A stretch of 64,000 nt of DNA. It comes from CAXBCP01 sp963974055 (GTDB lineage: Bacteria; Pseudomonadota; Alphaproteobacteria; MPNO01; UBA830). The notes below the pieces were generated by a model. That model had not been told where the DNA came from, ran no database searches, and saw nothing but the letters and a program-made list of their open reading frames with translations. The stretch covers positions 1 to 64,000 of the forward strand of contig CAXBCP010000012.1 in the NCBI GenBank assembly GCA_963974055.1, in the 5' to 3' direction. A program made the position numbers and the translations under genes. This document shows, piece by piece, positions 43,854 to 52,847 of this stretch (position 1 is its first letter; every line of letters begins with the position of its first letter).

Positions 43854-46800
43854 ATGAAGAAGGCTGCTTATGGTTTCGCGGGGCTGATCGTTCTGCTGGT
43901 TGCGGCTGCGCTGATTGTCCCCAGCGTCGTCGACTGGAACGCGTACAAGCCGGAAATTACGGCAGAAGTGCGAAAGGCGACGGGCCGGTCGCTTGAAATT
44001 GCCGGCGATCTGGAATTTTCCGTCCTGCCGACCCCGCGTCTTCGGGTCGCGAATGCCCGCCTGTCGAACGCGCCGGGGGCGAGCGCCAAAAATATGCTGT
44101 CGCTCAGGGAACTGGCCGTTCACGTGAAGCTTGTCCCCTTGCTGCAGGGGGATATCGAGGTCGCGAGCGTCGCGTTGATCGAGCCGTTGATCGAACTCGA
44201 AAAACTGTCCGACGGTACAATGAACTGGGTATTTGCGCGCCTGTCGACGAGCGCGCCGGCGTCCCCGGCGGCACCATCGTCGACGACCAGTACAGGCGCC
44301 GCAGAACCGATCTCCGCGCCGCCAGCCTTCAAGCTCGACCGGTTACGGGTCGAGAACGGTACGGTCGTCTATCGGGACAAGATGGCCGGCTCGGTGGAAC
44401 GGATCGAAAACCTGACCGCCGACATTTCGGCGGGGTCTCTGGCCGGGCCGTTCACGTTCGACGGGGGCCTCACGGCGCGCGGTATCCCGCTGACATTATC
44501 GGCGCGGGTGAGCCGCTTCGCCGAAAAGGGCGCGGTGCCGTTTCGCGTCAGCATCGGGACACCGGGCGCGGCGCGTGCCATCGGGCTGACCGGCACGATC
44601 ACGGATGTCGAAACGACGCCTTCTGTCGCCGCAAAGGTTGACGGCAAGGGAGACGATCTCGGGGTTCTGCTCGCCGCTTTCGCGGGGAGTCCCATGCCGC
44701 CGCAGCTCTCCCAAGCGTTTTCGGTGTCTGCGGCGATCAAGGGATCCGTGAATGCAGTTGCGGTCAATGCGCTGGTATTCGAACTGGGCGGGACCACCGC
44801 GAAAGGGGATATATCGGTCGCGTTTGGGGATGGCGTTAAGGCAGATGTCGCCCTTCGTATGTCGTCGCTCGATATCGATGCCTTCGTGGCGCTCCCGTCG
44901 TCTCCGGATGCCCGGCCGGGGATCCCGCTCGACCCGCCCGCCAAACCGGCGGCGCCGGGCAACATGGCATCAACGGCACCGGCCACGGCATCCAAATTCG
45001 AATTGCCGGCCGGTGTCGAAGCCAATGTCGGTATTTCGATCGATGAAGTAATCGCGAAAAAGGGCCGGATCAACGGCGTGAGGCTCGCCGCATCGCTGAA
45101 AGACGGCGTGGTTACATTGAATGCGCTGGAGGCCGGGTTTCCCGGCGGCGGTCAGTTTTCGGTGTCTGGCAAGATGACGTCGCCGCAGGGGGCGATGTCC
45201 TATGGCGGCAGGGTTTCCTACCGGTCATCGAACCTGCGGTCGTTTCTGGAATGGCTGGAGGTCGATATTGCCGCCGTGCCCGCCGACAGGTTGCGCCGTT
45301 TTAACGTCAGTGCGGATATCAGCGGCGACGCAACGCAGGTCCAGGTCGCCAATATCGCGAGCCAGCTCGATGCGTCGCGGATGAGCGGCGGCGTGACGGT
45401 CGCCCTGCGCGACCGACTGGCGTTCGGTGTCGGCATAAATGTCGACCAGTTGAACGCGGATGCCTATCTCGGCACCGGCAGGCCCGCAGCAACCGGAGGT
45501 GAAACCCCGCCGGCTTCCGCGCCTGGCACAGTTGCGACGCCCGCTGATACAGGGAACAAACCGGCATCGGCAAGCCCGTTGGCGTTCCTGAACGAATTCG
45601 ACGCCAACCTGGCGATACGGGTCGGCAGCCTGAGCTACCGCCAAACTGCGATCCAGGGTGTCCGGTTGGACGGCACATTGGTCAATGGCGCGCTCACCCT
45701 GCGCGATGCGAGTGTCCGGAGCCTTGCGGGAACAAGCGCGCAGGTGAAGGGCACGCTGACCGGTCTTTCGGGCATTCCGGCTTTTTCCGGCACGGTTGCC
45801 GCGGCGTCCGACGACCTGACCGGACTGTTCAGGGTTGCGGGCATTGTGTCGCCCGTCCCGCCGCGCAAGCTCGGTAAAATGCGGATTTCCAGCCGGACCG
45901 ACGTGTCGGACGGAAAGCTGAAGATCGATGCCAGCGTGGAGATCGCGGAGATACGGGCGAAGATTGCGGGATCCGCAAGCGGTCTGCCGGCGGCGCCCGT
46001 GTTCGATATCAAGCTTGACGCGCAGCATCCCGAACTTGCCCGGCTGGCCAATCTGGCGGGCGAAGGAAAGCCCGGTCCGGCGGTCGGACGGGTCGGTCTG
46101 AAACTGGCGCTGAAAGGCGACGGGCGTTCGGTGGCGGTTGACGCCGACACCCAGGTCGCGGGCGGCACGTTTCGTATTGCGGGCACTGTCGCGACACCGC
46201 TCGAAACGCCGAAGCTGGAGATCGGCATCAATCTGAACCACCCGGATTTCGTACGGCTCGCCCGGGCGTTCGATCCCGGATTCAGGCCCGCGAATCCTGA
46301 TCTCGGCGCGCTGCGGTTCTCCGCGAAACTCGCGGGGACGGAGCAGAAACTGTCTATCGGCGATCTCGCCGGCCAGATCGGCCCGACAAAAATATCGGGT
46401 TCCGGATCCTACGTCGCCGGCCCCGTCCGGCCGGCTGTCAATCTCGCGCTGTTTTCTTCCGTTATCCCGCTCAACGATTTTCTCGAAGCGCCGCAGCGCG
46501 GTACAGCGCCGGCATCGTCCGGCGCAGGTCCCGGGCAGGTGCAAAGTCGTCCGGCGCCACAAGGCGGGCGATGGTCCGCGGACCCCATAGACACGGCGGC
46601 ATTCGGTCTGGTCGATGCCACGGTCGATCTGCGCGCCGAAGCCGTACTGTATCAGACCTTCAGGGTCGATCAGCCGAAGATTGTTGCGGTGCTCAAGGAC
46701 AAGGTCCTGGATATCCAGCGGGTGTCGGGCACGATGTTCGACGGTGGCTTCGAGATGCGGGGCAGGGTCGACGGGCAGGGCGTTCCAGTGGCCACGACAT

Positions 46801-47456
46801 CGATTGCCATTACGAAGGCGAACGTGGGCAAGGCGCTTTTCGAGGCTGCGGCATTCGATATCGCGACCGGTATCCTCAGCTTCGACATGGACCTGTCGGC
46901 AACGGGCCGATCGCAGCGCGACATGATAGGCGCTTTGAACGGCAAGGGCCGCATCGATGTCGTCAACGGCGTCGTGAAGGGATTCGACCTCCGGAAAGTC
47001 AGCGACAACCTGAAGAACGTCAATCAGCTGGCGGGTCTTCTTGGTGTTCTGAATTCTGCCATGGGCGGCGGTTCAACACGGTTTTCATCACTCGCCGGCA
47101 CTTTCGGGATTGAGCGCGGGGTCGTGCGGACCAGCGATCTCAAACTCGCAGCCGACGCAGGTCGGGGGGACGCAAGCGGTTATGTCGACCTGCCGAAATG
47201 GAATATGGACATGCAGGCGGACTTTCGGCTGACAGAACACCCCAGTGCGCCGCCGTTCCGCGTCCGCGCCGTCGGCCCGCCGGACGAGCCGCGGCGGTTG
47301 TTCGATTTCCAGAAACTGCAGGCGTGGCTCCTGCAGCAGGGCGTCGGTAGCATTATCAAGAATTTCGGCTCCAGGGACAGTTCGGGAAATCAGCAACAGC
47401 AGCAGGTCAAGCCGGAGGATGTCCTGAAGGGCCTGCTGAAGGGCCTCGGCCGCTAA
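43854..47456 (+). CDS. AsmA-family protein
   Basis: A 1200-residue envelope protein of the AsmA/TamB-like repeating beta-groove class, thought to move phospholipids between membranes. The N-terminus KKAAYGFAGLIVLLVAAALIVPSVVDWNAYK is the usual single membrane helix followed by the AsmA N-domain (EITAEVRKATGRSLEIAGDLEFSVLP). The middle consists of repeated beta segments. The C-terminal AsmA_2 region contains NGKGRIDVVNGVVKGFDLRKV. The end is Gln-rich. A TTG precedes the ATG directly, and ATG is chosen with GGAGAG upstream. The stop codon overlaps that of the convergent ribbon-helix-helix gene. Confidence 0.9.
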   Translation: MKKAAYGFAGLIVLLVAAALIVPSVVDWNAYKPEITAEVRKATGRSLEIAGDLEFSVLPTPRLRVANARLSNAPGASAKNMLSLRELAVHVKLVPLLQGDIEVASVALIEPLIELEKLSDGTMNWVFARLSTSAPASPAAPSSTTSTGAAEPISAPPAFKLDRLRVENGTVVYRDKMAGSVERIENLTADISAGSLAGPFTFDGGLTARGIPLTLSARVSRFAEKGAVPFRVSIGTPGAARAIGLTGTITDVETTPSVAAKVDGKGDDLGVLLAAFAGSPMPPQLSQAFSVSAAIKGSVNAVAVNALVFELGGTTAKGDISVAFGDGVKADVALRMSSLDIDAFVALPSSPDARPGIPLDPPAKPAAPGNMASTAPATASKFELPAGVEANVGISIDEVIAKKGRINGVRLAASLKDGVVTLNALEAGFPGGGQFSVSGKMTSPQGAMSYGGRVSYRSSNLRSFLEWLEVDIAAVPADRLRRFNVSADISGDATQVQVANIASQLDASRMSGGVTVALRDRLAFGVGINVDQLNADAYLGTGRPAATGGETPPASAPGTVATPADTGNKPASASPLAFLNEFDANLAIRVGSLSYRQTAIQGVRLDGTLVNGALTLRDASVRSLAGTSAQVKGTLTGLSGIPAFSGTVAAASDDLTGLFRVAGIVSPVPPRKLGKMRISSRTDVSDGKLKIDASVEIAEIRAKIAGSASGLPAAPVFDIKLDAQHPELARLANLAGEGKPGPAVGRVGLKLALKGDGRSVAVDADTQVAGGTFRIAGTVATPLETPKLEIGINLNHPDFVRLARAFDPGFRPANPDLGALRFSAKLAGTEQKLSIGDLAGQIGPTKISGSGSYVAGPVRPAVNLALFSSVIPLNDFLEAPQRGTAPASSGAGPGQVQSRPAPQGGRWSADPIDTAAFGLVDATVDLRAEAVLYQTFRVDQPKIVAVLKDKVLDIQRVSGTMFDGGFEMRGRVDGQGVPVATTSIAITKANVGKALFEAAAFDIATGILSFDMDLSATGRSQRDMIGALNGKGRIDVVNGVVKGFDLRKVSDNLKNVNQLAGLLGVLNSAMGGGSTRFSSLAGTFGIERGVVRTSDLKLAADAGRGDASGYVDLPKWNMDMQADFRLTEHPSAPPFRVRAVGPPDEPRRLFDFQKLQAWLLQQGVGSIIKNFGSRDSSGNQQQQQVKPEDVLKGLLKGLGR

Positions 47457-47686
47457 CAGGCGGGTTCTGCCGCCTTTCCGCGCGCGGGATTCTTGACGTC
47501 GGCGAGCACGTGCAGCCGGATCGCCGAAGACAGATTGGTGGACCGGGATTCGTCGATCTTCGAGATCAGGCCGTTCAGCGACATTTGGCGTTCGGCCGCA
47601 ATCCTGACCAGTTCGGACCAGAATTCGTCTTCGAGCGAAATGCTCGTGCGGTGGCCGGCAATCGTAACGGATCGTTTTTTCAACAC
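47453..47686 (-). CDS. Ribbon-helix-helix domain protein
   Basis: A 77-residue protein with the RHH_4 pattern: beta-strand KKRSVTIAGHRTSISLEDEFW followed by two helices (LVRIAAERQMSLNGLISKIDE). Such proteins bind DNA as dimers and are common next to housekeeping genes in alphaproteobacteria. The frame is open into fumC, but GTG 47686 has AAAGG eight bases upstream and gives the usual N-terminus. It starts six bases after the fumC stop, so the two are co-transcribed. Stop codons overlap with AsmA. Confidence 0.8.
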   Translation of the reverse strand: MLKKRSVTIAGHRTSISLEDEFWSELVRIAAERQMSLNGLISKIDESRSTNLSSAIRLHVLADVKNPARGKAAEPAC

Positions 47687-47691
47687 GGCGG

Positions 47692-49107
47692 TTACCTTTC
47701 CCGTCCCGATGGGGACGGCTTTGTCATCGCCCCGGGACGAACCCAAAGATCGAATTCCTCGTCGGTTACATGGCCGCTCGCGATGGCGGCATCGCGCAGG
47801 CTAAGGTCGTTTGAGAATGCGGCCTTTGCGATCTGCGCGGCCTTGTCGTATCCGATATGCGGCGTAAGCGCGGTGACAAGCATCAGCGACCTTTCGACAA
47901 GCTCGCCGATTCGGTCTTCATTGGCGGCGATCCCGTCGATGCAGCGCAGTGCGAAGCTCCGGGTCGCATCCGCGAGCAACCCGACCGATTGCAGCAGGTT
48001 GTAGATCATCACCGGTTTGAACACGTTCAGCTGAAGATGGCCGTGCGAACCCGCGACCGTGATCGCAGTATGGTTGCCCATGACCTGGGCGCAGACCATC
48101 GTAAGCGCTTCGGCCTGTGTGGGGTTGACCTTTCCCGGCATGATCGACGACCCGGGTTCGTTCGCCGGCAGGGATATTTCCCCGAGCCCGGTGCGCGGCC
48201 CGGACGCGAGAAGACGGATATCGTTCCCGATCTTCATCAGCGATACGGCAAGCACGTTGAGCGCGCCGGACATTTCCACGACCGCGTCATGGGCCGCCAT
48301 CGCTTCGAACTTGTCGGCAGCGGGGATGAACCGGGTGCCGGTCAGTTTGCGCAGTTCGAGGCAGAACCGTTTGTCGAACCCGCGGGACGCGTTGAGCCCC
48401 GTCCCCACGGCGGTGCCGCCCTGGGCGACGGTCAACAGCCGGGGCAGGGATGCGCTGATGCGATCCGTCCCGAGATCGACCTGAGTCGCAAAGGCGGAAA
48501 ATTCCTGACCGAGGGTGAGTGGCGTTGCGTCCTGCAGGTGCGTTCGACCTGTTTTAACGATTTTCGCGAACGCAGCGGCCCGTTCCGCAAGCGAATCCCG
48601 CAAGTGCGCCAGCGCGGGCAGGAGCCGTTCGGCGATCTGTACGACAGCGGCGATATGCATCACGGTCGGAAAGGAATCGTTCGACGACTGGCCGAGATTG
48701 ACGTGGTCGTTGGGATGCACCGGGTCCATTGATCCAAGGTCCTGCCCGAGCATTTCATTGGCCCGGTTGGCGATCACTTCGTTGGCATTCATATTGGTCT
48801 GTGTGCCGGATCCGGTCTGCCAGACCACCAGCGGAAAATGGTCGGAGAGTTTCCCCGCCGCGACTTCGGTCGCCGCCCGGACGATCGCGCGGCCGCGTTT
48901 TTTGTCGAGTGCGCCGAGATTCATATTGGCCAGTGCCGCCGCTTTTTTCTGAAGACCGAAGGCGCGGATGACCGGTTCCGGCATTTTCTCGGTGCCGATG
49001 GGAAAGTTTTTGAGGCTGCGCTGGGTCTGGGCGCCCCAATATCTGTCCGCGGGGACGGCGATGCGGCCCATCGAATCGTATTCCGTGCGGTTCTTCTGTT
49101 TGGTCAT
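47692..49107 (-). CDS. fumC: Fumarate hydratase, class II
   Basis: Iron-independent fumarase of the fumarase/aspartase superfamily (471 residues), interconverting fumarate and L-malate. Motifs are RTEYDSMGRIAVPADRYWGAQTQRS near the start, GSGTQTNMNANEV, SSNDSFPT, GRTHLQDATPLTLGQEF and the signature GSSIMPGKVNPTQ. ATG 49107 begins the family sequence, while upstream codons to 49161 do not. A class I fumarase lies 2.1 kb away on the same strand. Followed directly by the RHH gene. Confidence 0.96.
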   Translation of the reverse strand: MTKQKNRTEYDSMGRIAVPADRYWGAQTQRSLKNFPIGTEKMPEPVIRAFGLQKKAAALANMNLGALDKKRGRAIVRAATEVAAGKLSDHFPLVVWQTGSGTQTNMNANEVIANRANEMLGQDLGSMDPVHPNDHVNLGQSSNDSFPTVMHIAAVVQIAERLLPALAHLRDSLAERAAAFAKIVKTGRTHLQDATPLTLGQEFSAFATQVDLGTDRISASLPRLLTVAQGGTAVGTGLNASRGFDKRFCLELRKLTGTRFIPAADKFEAMAAHDAVVEMSGALNVLAVSLMKIGNDIRLLASGPRTGLGEISLPANEPGSSIMPGKVNPTQAEALTMVCAQVMGNHTAITVAGSHGHLQLNVFKPVMIYNLLQSVGLLADATRSFALRCIDGIAANEDRIGELVERSLMLVTALTPHIGYDKAAQIAKAAFSNDLSLRDAAIASGHVTDEEFDLWVRPGAMTKPSPSGRER

Positions 49108-49221
49108 GGGCGGCTTGTCTGTCCGTTTGTATCTGAATTTGCGGCAGGCCCCGTCGCCCACCCTGTTCCGATCCTCTATGATCGGGAATACGCTGTAAAA
49201 GCATACCTACAGGAGGGATAT

Positions 49222-49689
49222 ATGGCTGGATTGATCGAGAACAAGCTTGCCGGGATGGGAATCACCCTGCCGCAGGCTGCAAGCCCCAAGGTCGCCAAGA
49301 TACTGAACTGGAAAATGGCGGGCGATTTGCTGTTCGTTTCGGGCCAGGTGCCGCGCATCGACAACGAAATTTCGTTCATCGGCAAGGTCGGGCGGGAATA
49401 TTCGCTGGAAGAAGGCCAGTTGGCGGCCAGGACAAGCGCGCTGATGGTGCTGGCCTGCCTCAAGGAAGCGCTTGGCGATCTTGACCGGGTGAAGGAAGTC
49501 GTCCGCATCAAGGGCTATATCAACGTCGACCCGGACTTTACGGATGTGTCTGCGGTCCTGAACGGCGCTTCGGAACTGTTTATCGACCTGTTCGGCGACC
49601 CCGGCCGCCATTCGCGCACGGCGGTCGGCGTCGCATCGATGCCGTTCGGTGTCGCCATCGAGGTCGAGGGTGTGTTTCAGGTAACGTAA
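49222..49689 (+). CDS. RidA/YjgF-family protein
   Basis: A 155-residue member of the RidA superfamily, which deaminates reactive enamine/imine intermediates and related compounds. Visible family parts are GDLLFVSGQVPRIDN, AARTSALMVLACLKEAL, the central VKEVVRIKGYIN and the C-terminal HSRTAVGVASMPFGVAIEVEG, with the Arg typical of active members. It is longer at the N-terminus than classical RidA and may belong to the Rid4-7 type. A strong AGGAGGG precedes ATG 49222. It converges with panE, overlapping by 13 bases. Confidence 0.87.
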   Translation: MAGLIENKLAGMGITLPQAASPKVAKILNWKMAGDLLFVSGQVPRIDNEISFIGKVGREYSLEEGQLAARTSALMVLACLKEALGDLDRVKEVVRIKGYINVDPDFTDVSAVLNGASELFIDLFGDPGRHSRTAVGVASMPFGVAIEVEGVFQVT

Positions 49690-50687
49690 GCCAGCGGATC
49701 GAAGCCGATTTCCGGATATAGCCCCGCCTCGCGTGCCCGCTGGCGCAGAAGCGCATAGACGAGATCGATCATCGGGGTCTCGACCCCGGTCAGACGCCCG
49801 AGTTCGACGACGGCACCGGTAATTCCGTCCACTTCCATCGGGCGTCCGGCTTCCAGGTCCTGCAGGATCGATGTCTTGTGGCCCGACACCTTGCGGGTTC
49901 CCTCGATACGGTCGGCGATTTTCTGATGGAACACCACGCCCAGCGCCTCGCCCACCGCCTGGACCTCTTCCATGATCGAGATGCCAAGCCGCCGAAGATC
50001 GTCGCGCTCGACCAGCGGGCCGAGCCGTGCCATCGCCAGCGCCGCCATCGGGCTGAACGACACGTTGCCCCACATCTTTACCCAGACCTCGCTGCGAATC
50101 GTCTCATGGACCGGCGCGTCGAGGCCTGCATCGGCCAGAAGCGCAGACAGGTTTCGCACACGATCGGAGTTCGACCCGTCAGGCTCGCCGATTGCAAAAA
50201 CCCGGTTGCCTATGTTCCGGACGACGCCGGGCTCGATGACGGCGTTGCTCGATGTGATAACGCAGCCGATAACCCGCCCGCAGCCGATAGCGCCGGCGAT
50301 CCGTCCGCCGGGATCGACGGTCTGCAGAATATGGCCGTCGCGCGGACCGCCATGGGCATGGAAATACCAGAACGGGATGCCGTTCTGGGCCGACACGACG
50401 ACCGTGTCGGGACCGATCAGGGGCTTCATGGCAGCTGCCGCCTCGGTCAAGGCATGCGCCTTTGCCGACAGGAATACGATGTCCTGGACGCCGAGTTCGG
50501 CCGGATCGTCCGTCGCCGGCGGCGATACGGTGAATTCCCCGTCCGGCGTAATCACCCGCAATCCGTTCATCCGGATCGCGGCGAGATGATCGCCCCGCGC
50601 GACGAGAGACACCTCGGCATCGGTACGTGCGACCATGCCGCCGACGAACCCGCCGACGGCGCCGGCGCCGAATACGCAGAATTTCAT
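49677..50687 (-). CDS. Ketopantoate reductase family (PanE-like) protein
   Basis: NADPH-dependent 2-oxoacid reductase of 336 residues. The Rossmann motif is CVFGAGAVGGFVGG (3-16), followed by SAKAHALTEAAAAM, the central helix with SNAVIEPGVVRN, and a C-domain containing EVWVKMWGNVSFSPMAAL with the catalytic Lys-type site. The late segment SILQDLEAGRPMEVDGITGAVVELGR matches the ApbA/PanE C-domain. True PanE is usually nearer 300 residues, so another 2-ketoacid is possible. Its ATG overlaps the stop of the upstream glycosylase gene (ATGA). Confidence 0.85.
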   Translation of the reverse strand: MKFCVFGAGAVGGFVGGMVARTDAEVSLVARGDHLAAIRMNGLRVITPDGEFTVSPPATDDPAELGVQDIVFLSAKAHALTEAAAAMKPLIGPDTVVVSAQNGIPFWYFHAHGGPRDGHILQTVDPGGRIAGAIGCGRVIGCVITSSNAVIEPGVVRNIGNRVFAIGEPDGSNSDRVRNLSALLADAGLDAPVHETIRSEVWVKMWGNVSFSPMAALAMARLGPLVERDDLRRLGISIMEEVQAVGEALGVVFHQKIADRIEGTRKVSGHKTSILQDLEAGRPMEVDGITGAVVELGRLTGVETPMIDLVYALLRQRAREAGLYPEIGFDPLAYVT

Positions 50688-51199
50688 TTTCCGGTCTCCT
50701 GACGGTGCAGATCGGCAAGCTTAATCCATGGATCGACCGACCACCAACGCCGCGCCGCGCCCGACGGCGAGGGCAGGACGAAAATCCGGGTGTCGCCGAT
50801 CCGTACACCCTGTTCGCCGTAATCCTCCACCCCGGCCCCGAAGGTCTCCAACAGGAAGATTCCGGCCGGGCGTTTGCCCGTAAAGGCCAGGTTGCGCGGC
50901 CTGAAGGTTTCTAACTTCCGGAGGAGAAGACCGGAATCGTATGCGTTCGACGACAGGGCGATATCCATGCCGGATTCATGCTTGGCGAGATCGGTGAGGC
51001 CGATCCCGAGCGCGCCAAGGTCGCGGAATTCGCCGGGCCGGAATGCCCGCGGCGTAAAACCGGCCTCGAACAGGGTTTGCCAGAAACGGTTGCCCGGCCC
51101 GGCGTAGTAGGCGTTCTGCCGCGCCGAGGCGGAACTCGCCGCCGAGCCGCAGAACACGGTCGTCAGACCCGCTTCAAGGACGTCCGGCAGGACCGCCAT
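50684..51199 (-). CDS. Mug-like mismatch-specific DNA glycosylase
   Basis: A 171-residue member of the uracil-DNA glycosylase superfamily, Mug/TDG branch. VFCGSAASSASA stands where the water-activating GINPG motif is normal, followed by YYAGPGNRFWQTLFEAGF, GLTDL and VLPSPSGAARRWWSVDPW (motif II area). The missing motif I Asn suggests altered substrate choice, as in some alphaproteobacterial relatives. It is flanked by class I fumarase (14 bases upstream) and PanE (overlap). Activity on T:G or ethenocytosine would need testing. Confidence 0.8.
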   Translation of the reverse strand: MAVLPDVLEAGLTTVFCGSAASSASARQNAYYAGPGNRFWQTLFEAGFTPRAFRPGEFRDLGALGIGLTDLAKHESGMDIALSSNAYDSGLLLRKLETFRPRNLAFTGKRPAGIFLLETFGAGVEDYGEQGVRIGDTRIFVLPSPSGAARRWWSVDPWIKLADLHRQETGK

Positions 51200-51213
51200 A
51201 AATGGCGGCGCGG

Positions 51214-52824
51214 CTATATGTTTGCGAAGAAATCGTTGCCTTTGTCGTCGACAACGATAAACGCCGGGAAATCAACAACCTCGATCCGCCAGATCGCTTC
51301 CATCCCGAGTTCGGGATATTCGATGCACTCGACTTTCTTGATACAGTCCTGCGCAAGGCGTGCCGCGGGCCCGCCGATGGACCCGAGATAAAACCCGCCA
51401 TATTTGTTGCAGGCATCCGTGACCTGCTTCGACCGGTTGCCCTTGGCGAGCATCAGGAGACTGCCGCCCTTGGCCTGAAATTCCTCGACATAGGAATCCA
51501 TCCGTCCTGCCGTCGTCGGGCCGAACGAGCCCGATGCGTAGCCCTCCGGCGTTTTTGCCGGTCCGGCGTAGTAGATCGCGTTATTGCGGAAATGTTCGGG
51601 CATGGGCTCACCGGCGTCGATACGTTCCTTGATCTTTGCGTGGGCCGCATCGCGGGCGACGATCATGGAGCCGGTCAGCGACAGGCGCGTTTTGATGGGG
51701 CAGCCGCTCAGGATTTTGCGGATTTCGTCCATCGGCTGGTTCAGGTCGATCTGGACGACTTCTGCGGCAAGGTCCGTGGTCTCCACATCCGGCATGTATT
51801 TGGCCGGATTCATTTCGAGCTGTTCGAGAAAAACGCCTTCCTTCGTGATCTTGCCCAGCACCTGACGGTCGGCAGAGCACGATACGCCGAGCCCGATCGG
51901 CACACTGGCACCGTGACGGGGCAGGCGTATCACGCGCACGTCGTGGCAGAAATACTTGCCGCCGAACTGCGCGCCTATGCCCATGTTGCGGGTCAGTTCC
52001 AGAATCTTCTGTTCCATCTCGAGGTCGCGGAACGCCTGGCCGTGTTCGTTGCCGTGGGTCGGCAGGGCGTCGAGATAACGCGTGCTCGCCATTTTGACGG
52101 TTTTCAGGTTGAGCTCCGCCGAGGTGCCGCCGATGACCACCGCGAGGTGATAGGGCGGGCAGGCCGCCGTGCCGAGGGTCCGGATTTTTTCATCCAGGAA
52201 CGCGATCATCTTGTCTTCGTTCAGGACCGCGGGGGTCTGCTGATACAGGAAGGTCTTGTTGGCCGATCCGCCGCCCTTGGCAACGAACAGGAATTTATAG
52301 GCATCGCCTTCGGTCGAATAGATGTCGATCTGCGCCGGCAGGTTGTTGCCCGTATTGACCTCCTGGAACATCGACAGGGGGGCAACATTCGAATAGCGCA
52401 GGTTGCTCTCCTGGTATGTTTTCAGAACGCCGTCCGAAAGGGCGGCTTCGTCGTTTCCCCTGACCCAGACATTCTGGCCTTTCTTGGCCATGATGATGGC
52501 GGTGCCCGTGTCCTGGCACATCGGCAGGATGCCGCCGGACGCGATATTGGCGTTCTTCAGCAGGTCGAGGGCGACAAAACGGTCGTTGTCGGACGCGTCC
52601 GGGTCGTCGAGAATGTTCCGGAGCTGCTGGAGGTGGCCCGGACGCAGGTAATGGGCGATATCGACAAACGCCTGCGCCGAAAGCTGTTTGATTCCTTCCG
52701 GGTCGACAACGAGCACTTCCTCGCCGTCGAATTCGGCGACGGAGACATAGTCGGATGTCAGCTTGCGGTACTCGGTCGTGTCGGCACCAAGCGGGAACAT
52801 CTCGTAAAATTTCTGGTCAGACAT
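51214..52824 (-). CDS. Fumarate hydratase, class I (4Fe-4S)
   Basis: Iron-sulfur fumarase of 536 residues with fused alpha and beta domains. The alpha part contains MCQDTGTAIIMAKKG with the cluster-binding cysteine and an ACPPYHLAVVIGG type segment with another. The beta part has GPTTAGRMDSYVEEF and KYGGFYLGSIGGPAARLAQ. The single-chain arrangement is like E. coli FumA/B. It is oxygen-sensitive by family. It lies 23 bases after sspB and 14 bases before the glycosylase gene, on the same strand. A class II enzyme is encoded 2.1 kb away. Confidence 0.95.
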   Translation of the reverse strand: MSDQKFYEMFPLGADTTEYRKLTSDYVSVAEFDGEEVLVVDPEGIKQLSAQAFVDIAHYLRPGHLQQLRNILDDPDASDNDRFVALDLLKNANIASGGILPMCQDTGTAIIMAKKGQNVWVRGNDEAALSDGVLKTYQESNLRYSNVAPLSMFQEVNTGNNLPAQIDIYSTEGDAYKFLFVAKGGGSANKTFLYQQTPAVLNEDKMIAFLDEKIRTLGTAACPPYHLAVVIGGTSAELNLKTVKMASTRYLDALPTHGNEHGQAFRDLEMEQKILELTRNMGIGAQFGGKYFCHDVRVIRLPRHGASVPIGLGVSCSADRQVLGKITKEGVFLEQLEMNPAKYMPDVETTDLAAEVVQIDLNQPMDEIRKILSGCPIKTRLSLTGSMIVARDAAHAKIKERIDAGEPMPEHFRNNAIYYAGPAKTPEGYASGSFGPTTAGRMDSYVEEFQAKGGSLLMLAKGNRSKQVTDACNKYGGFYLGSIGGPAARLAQDCIKKVECIEYPELGMEAIWRIEVVDFPAFIVVDDKGNDFFANI

Positions 52825-52847
52825 TGGGGCGTCCCCGAAGGTAGAGG

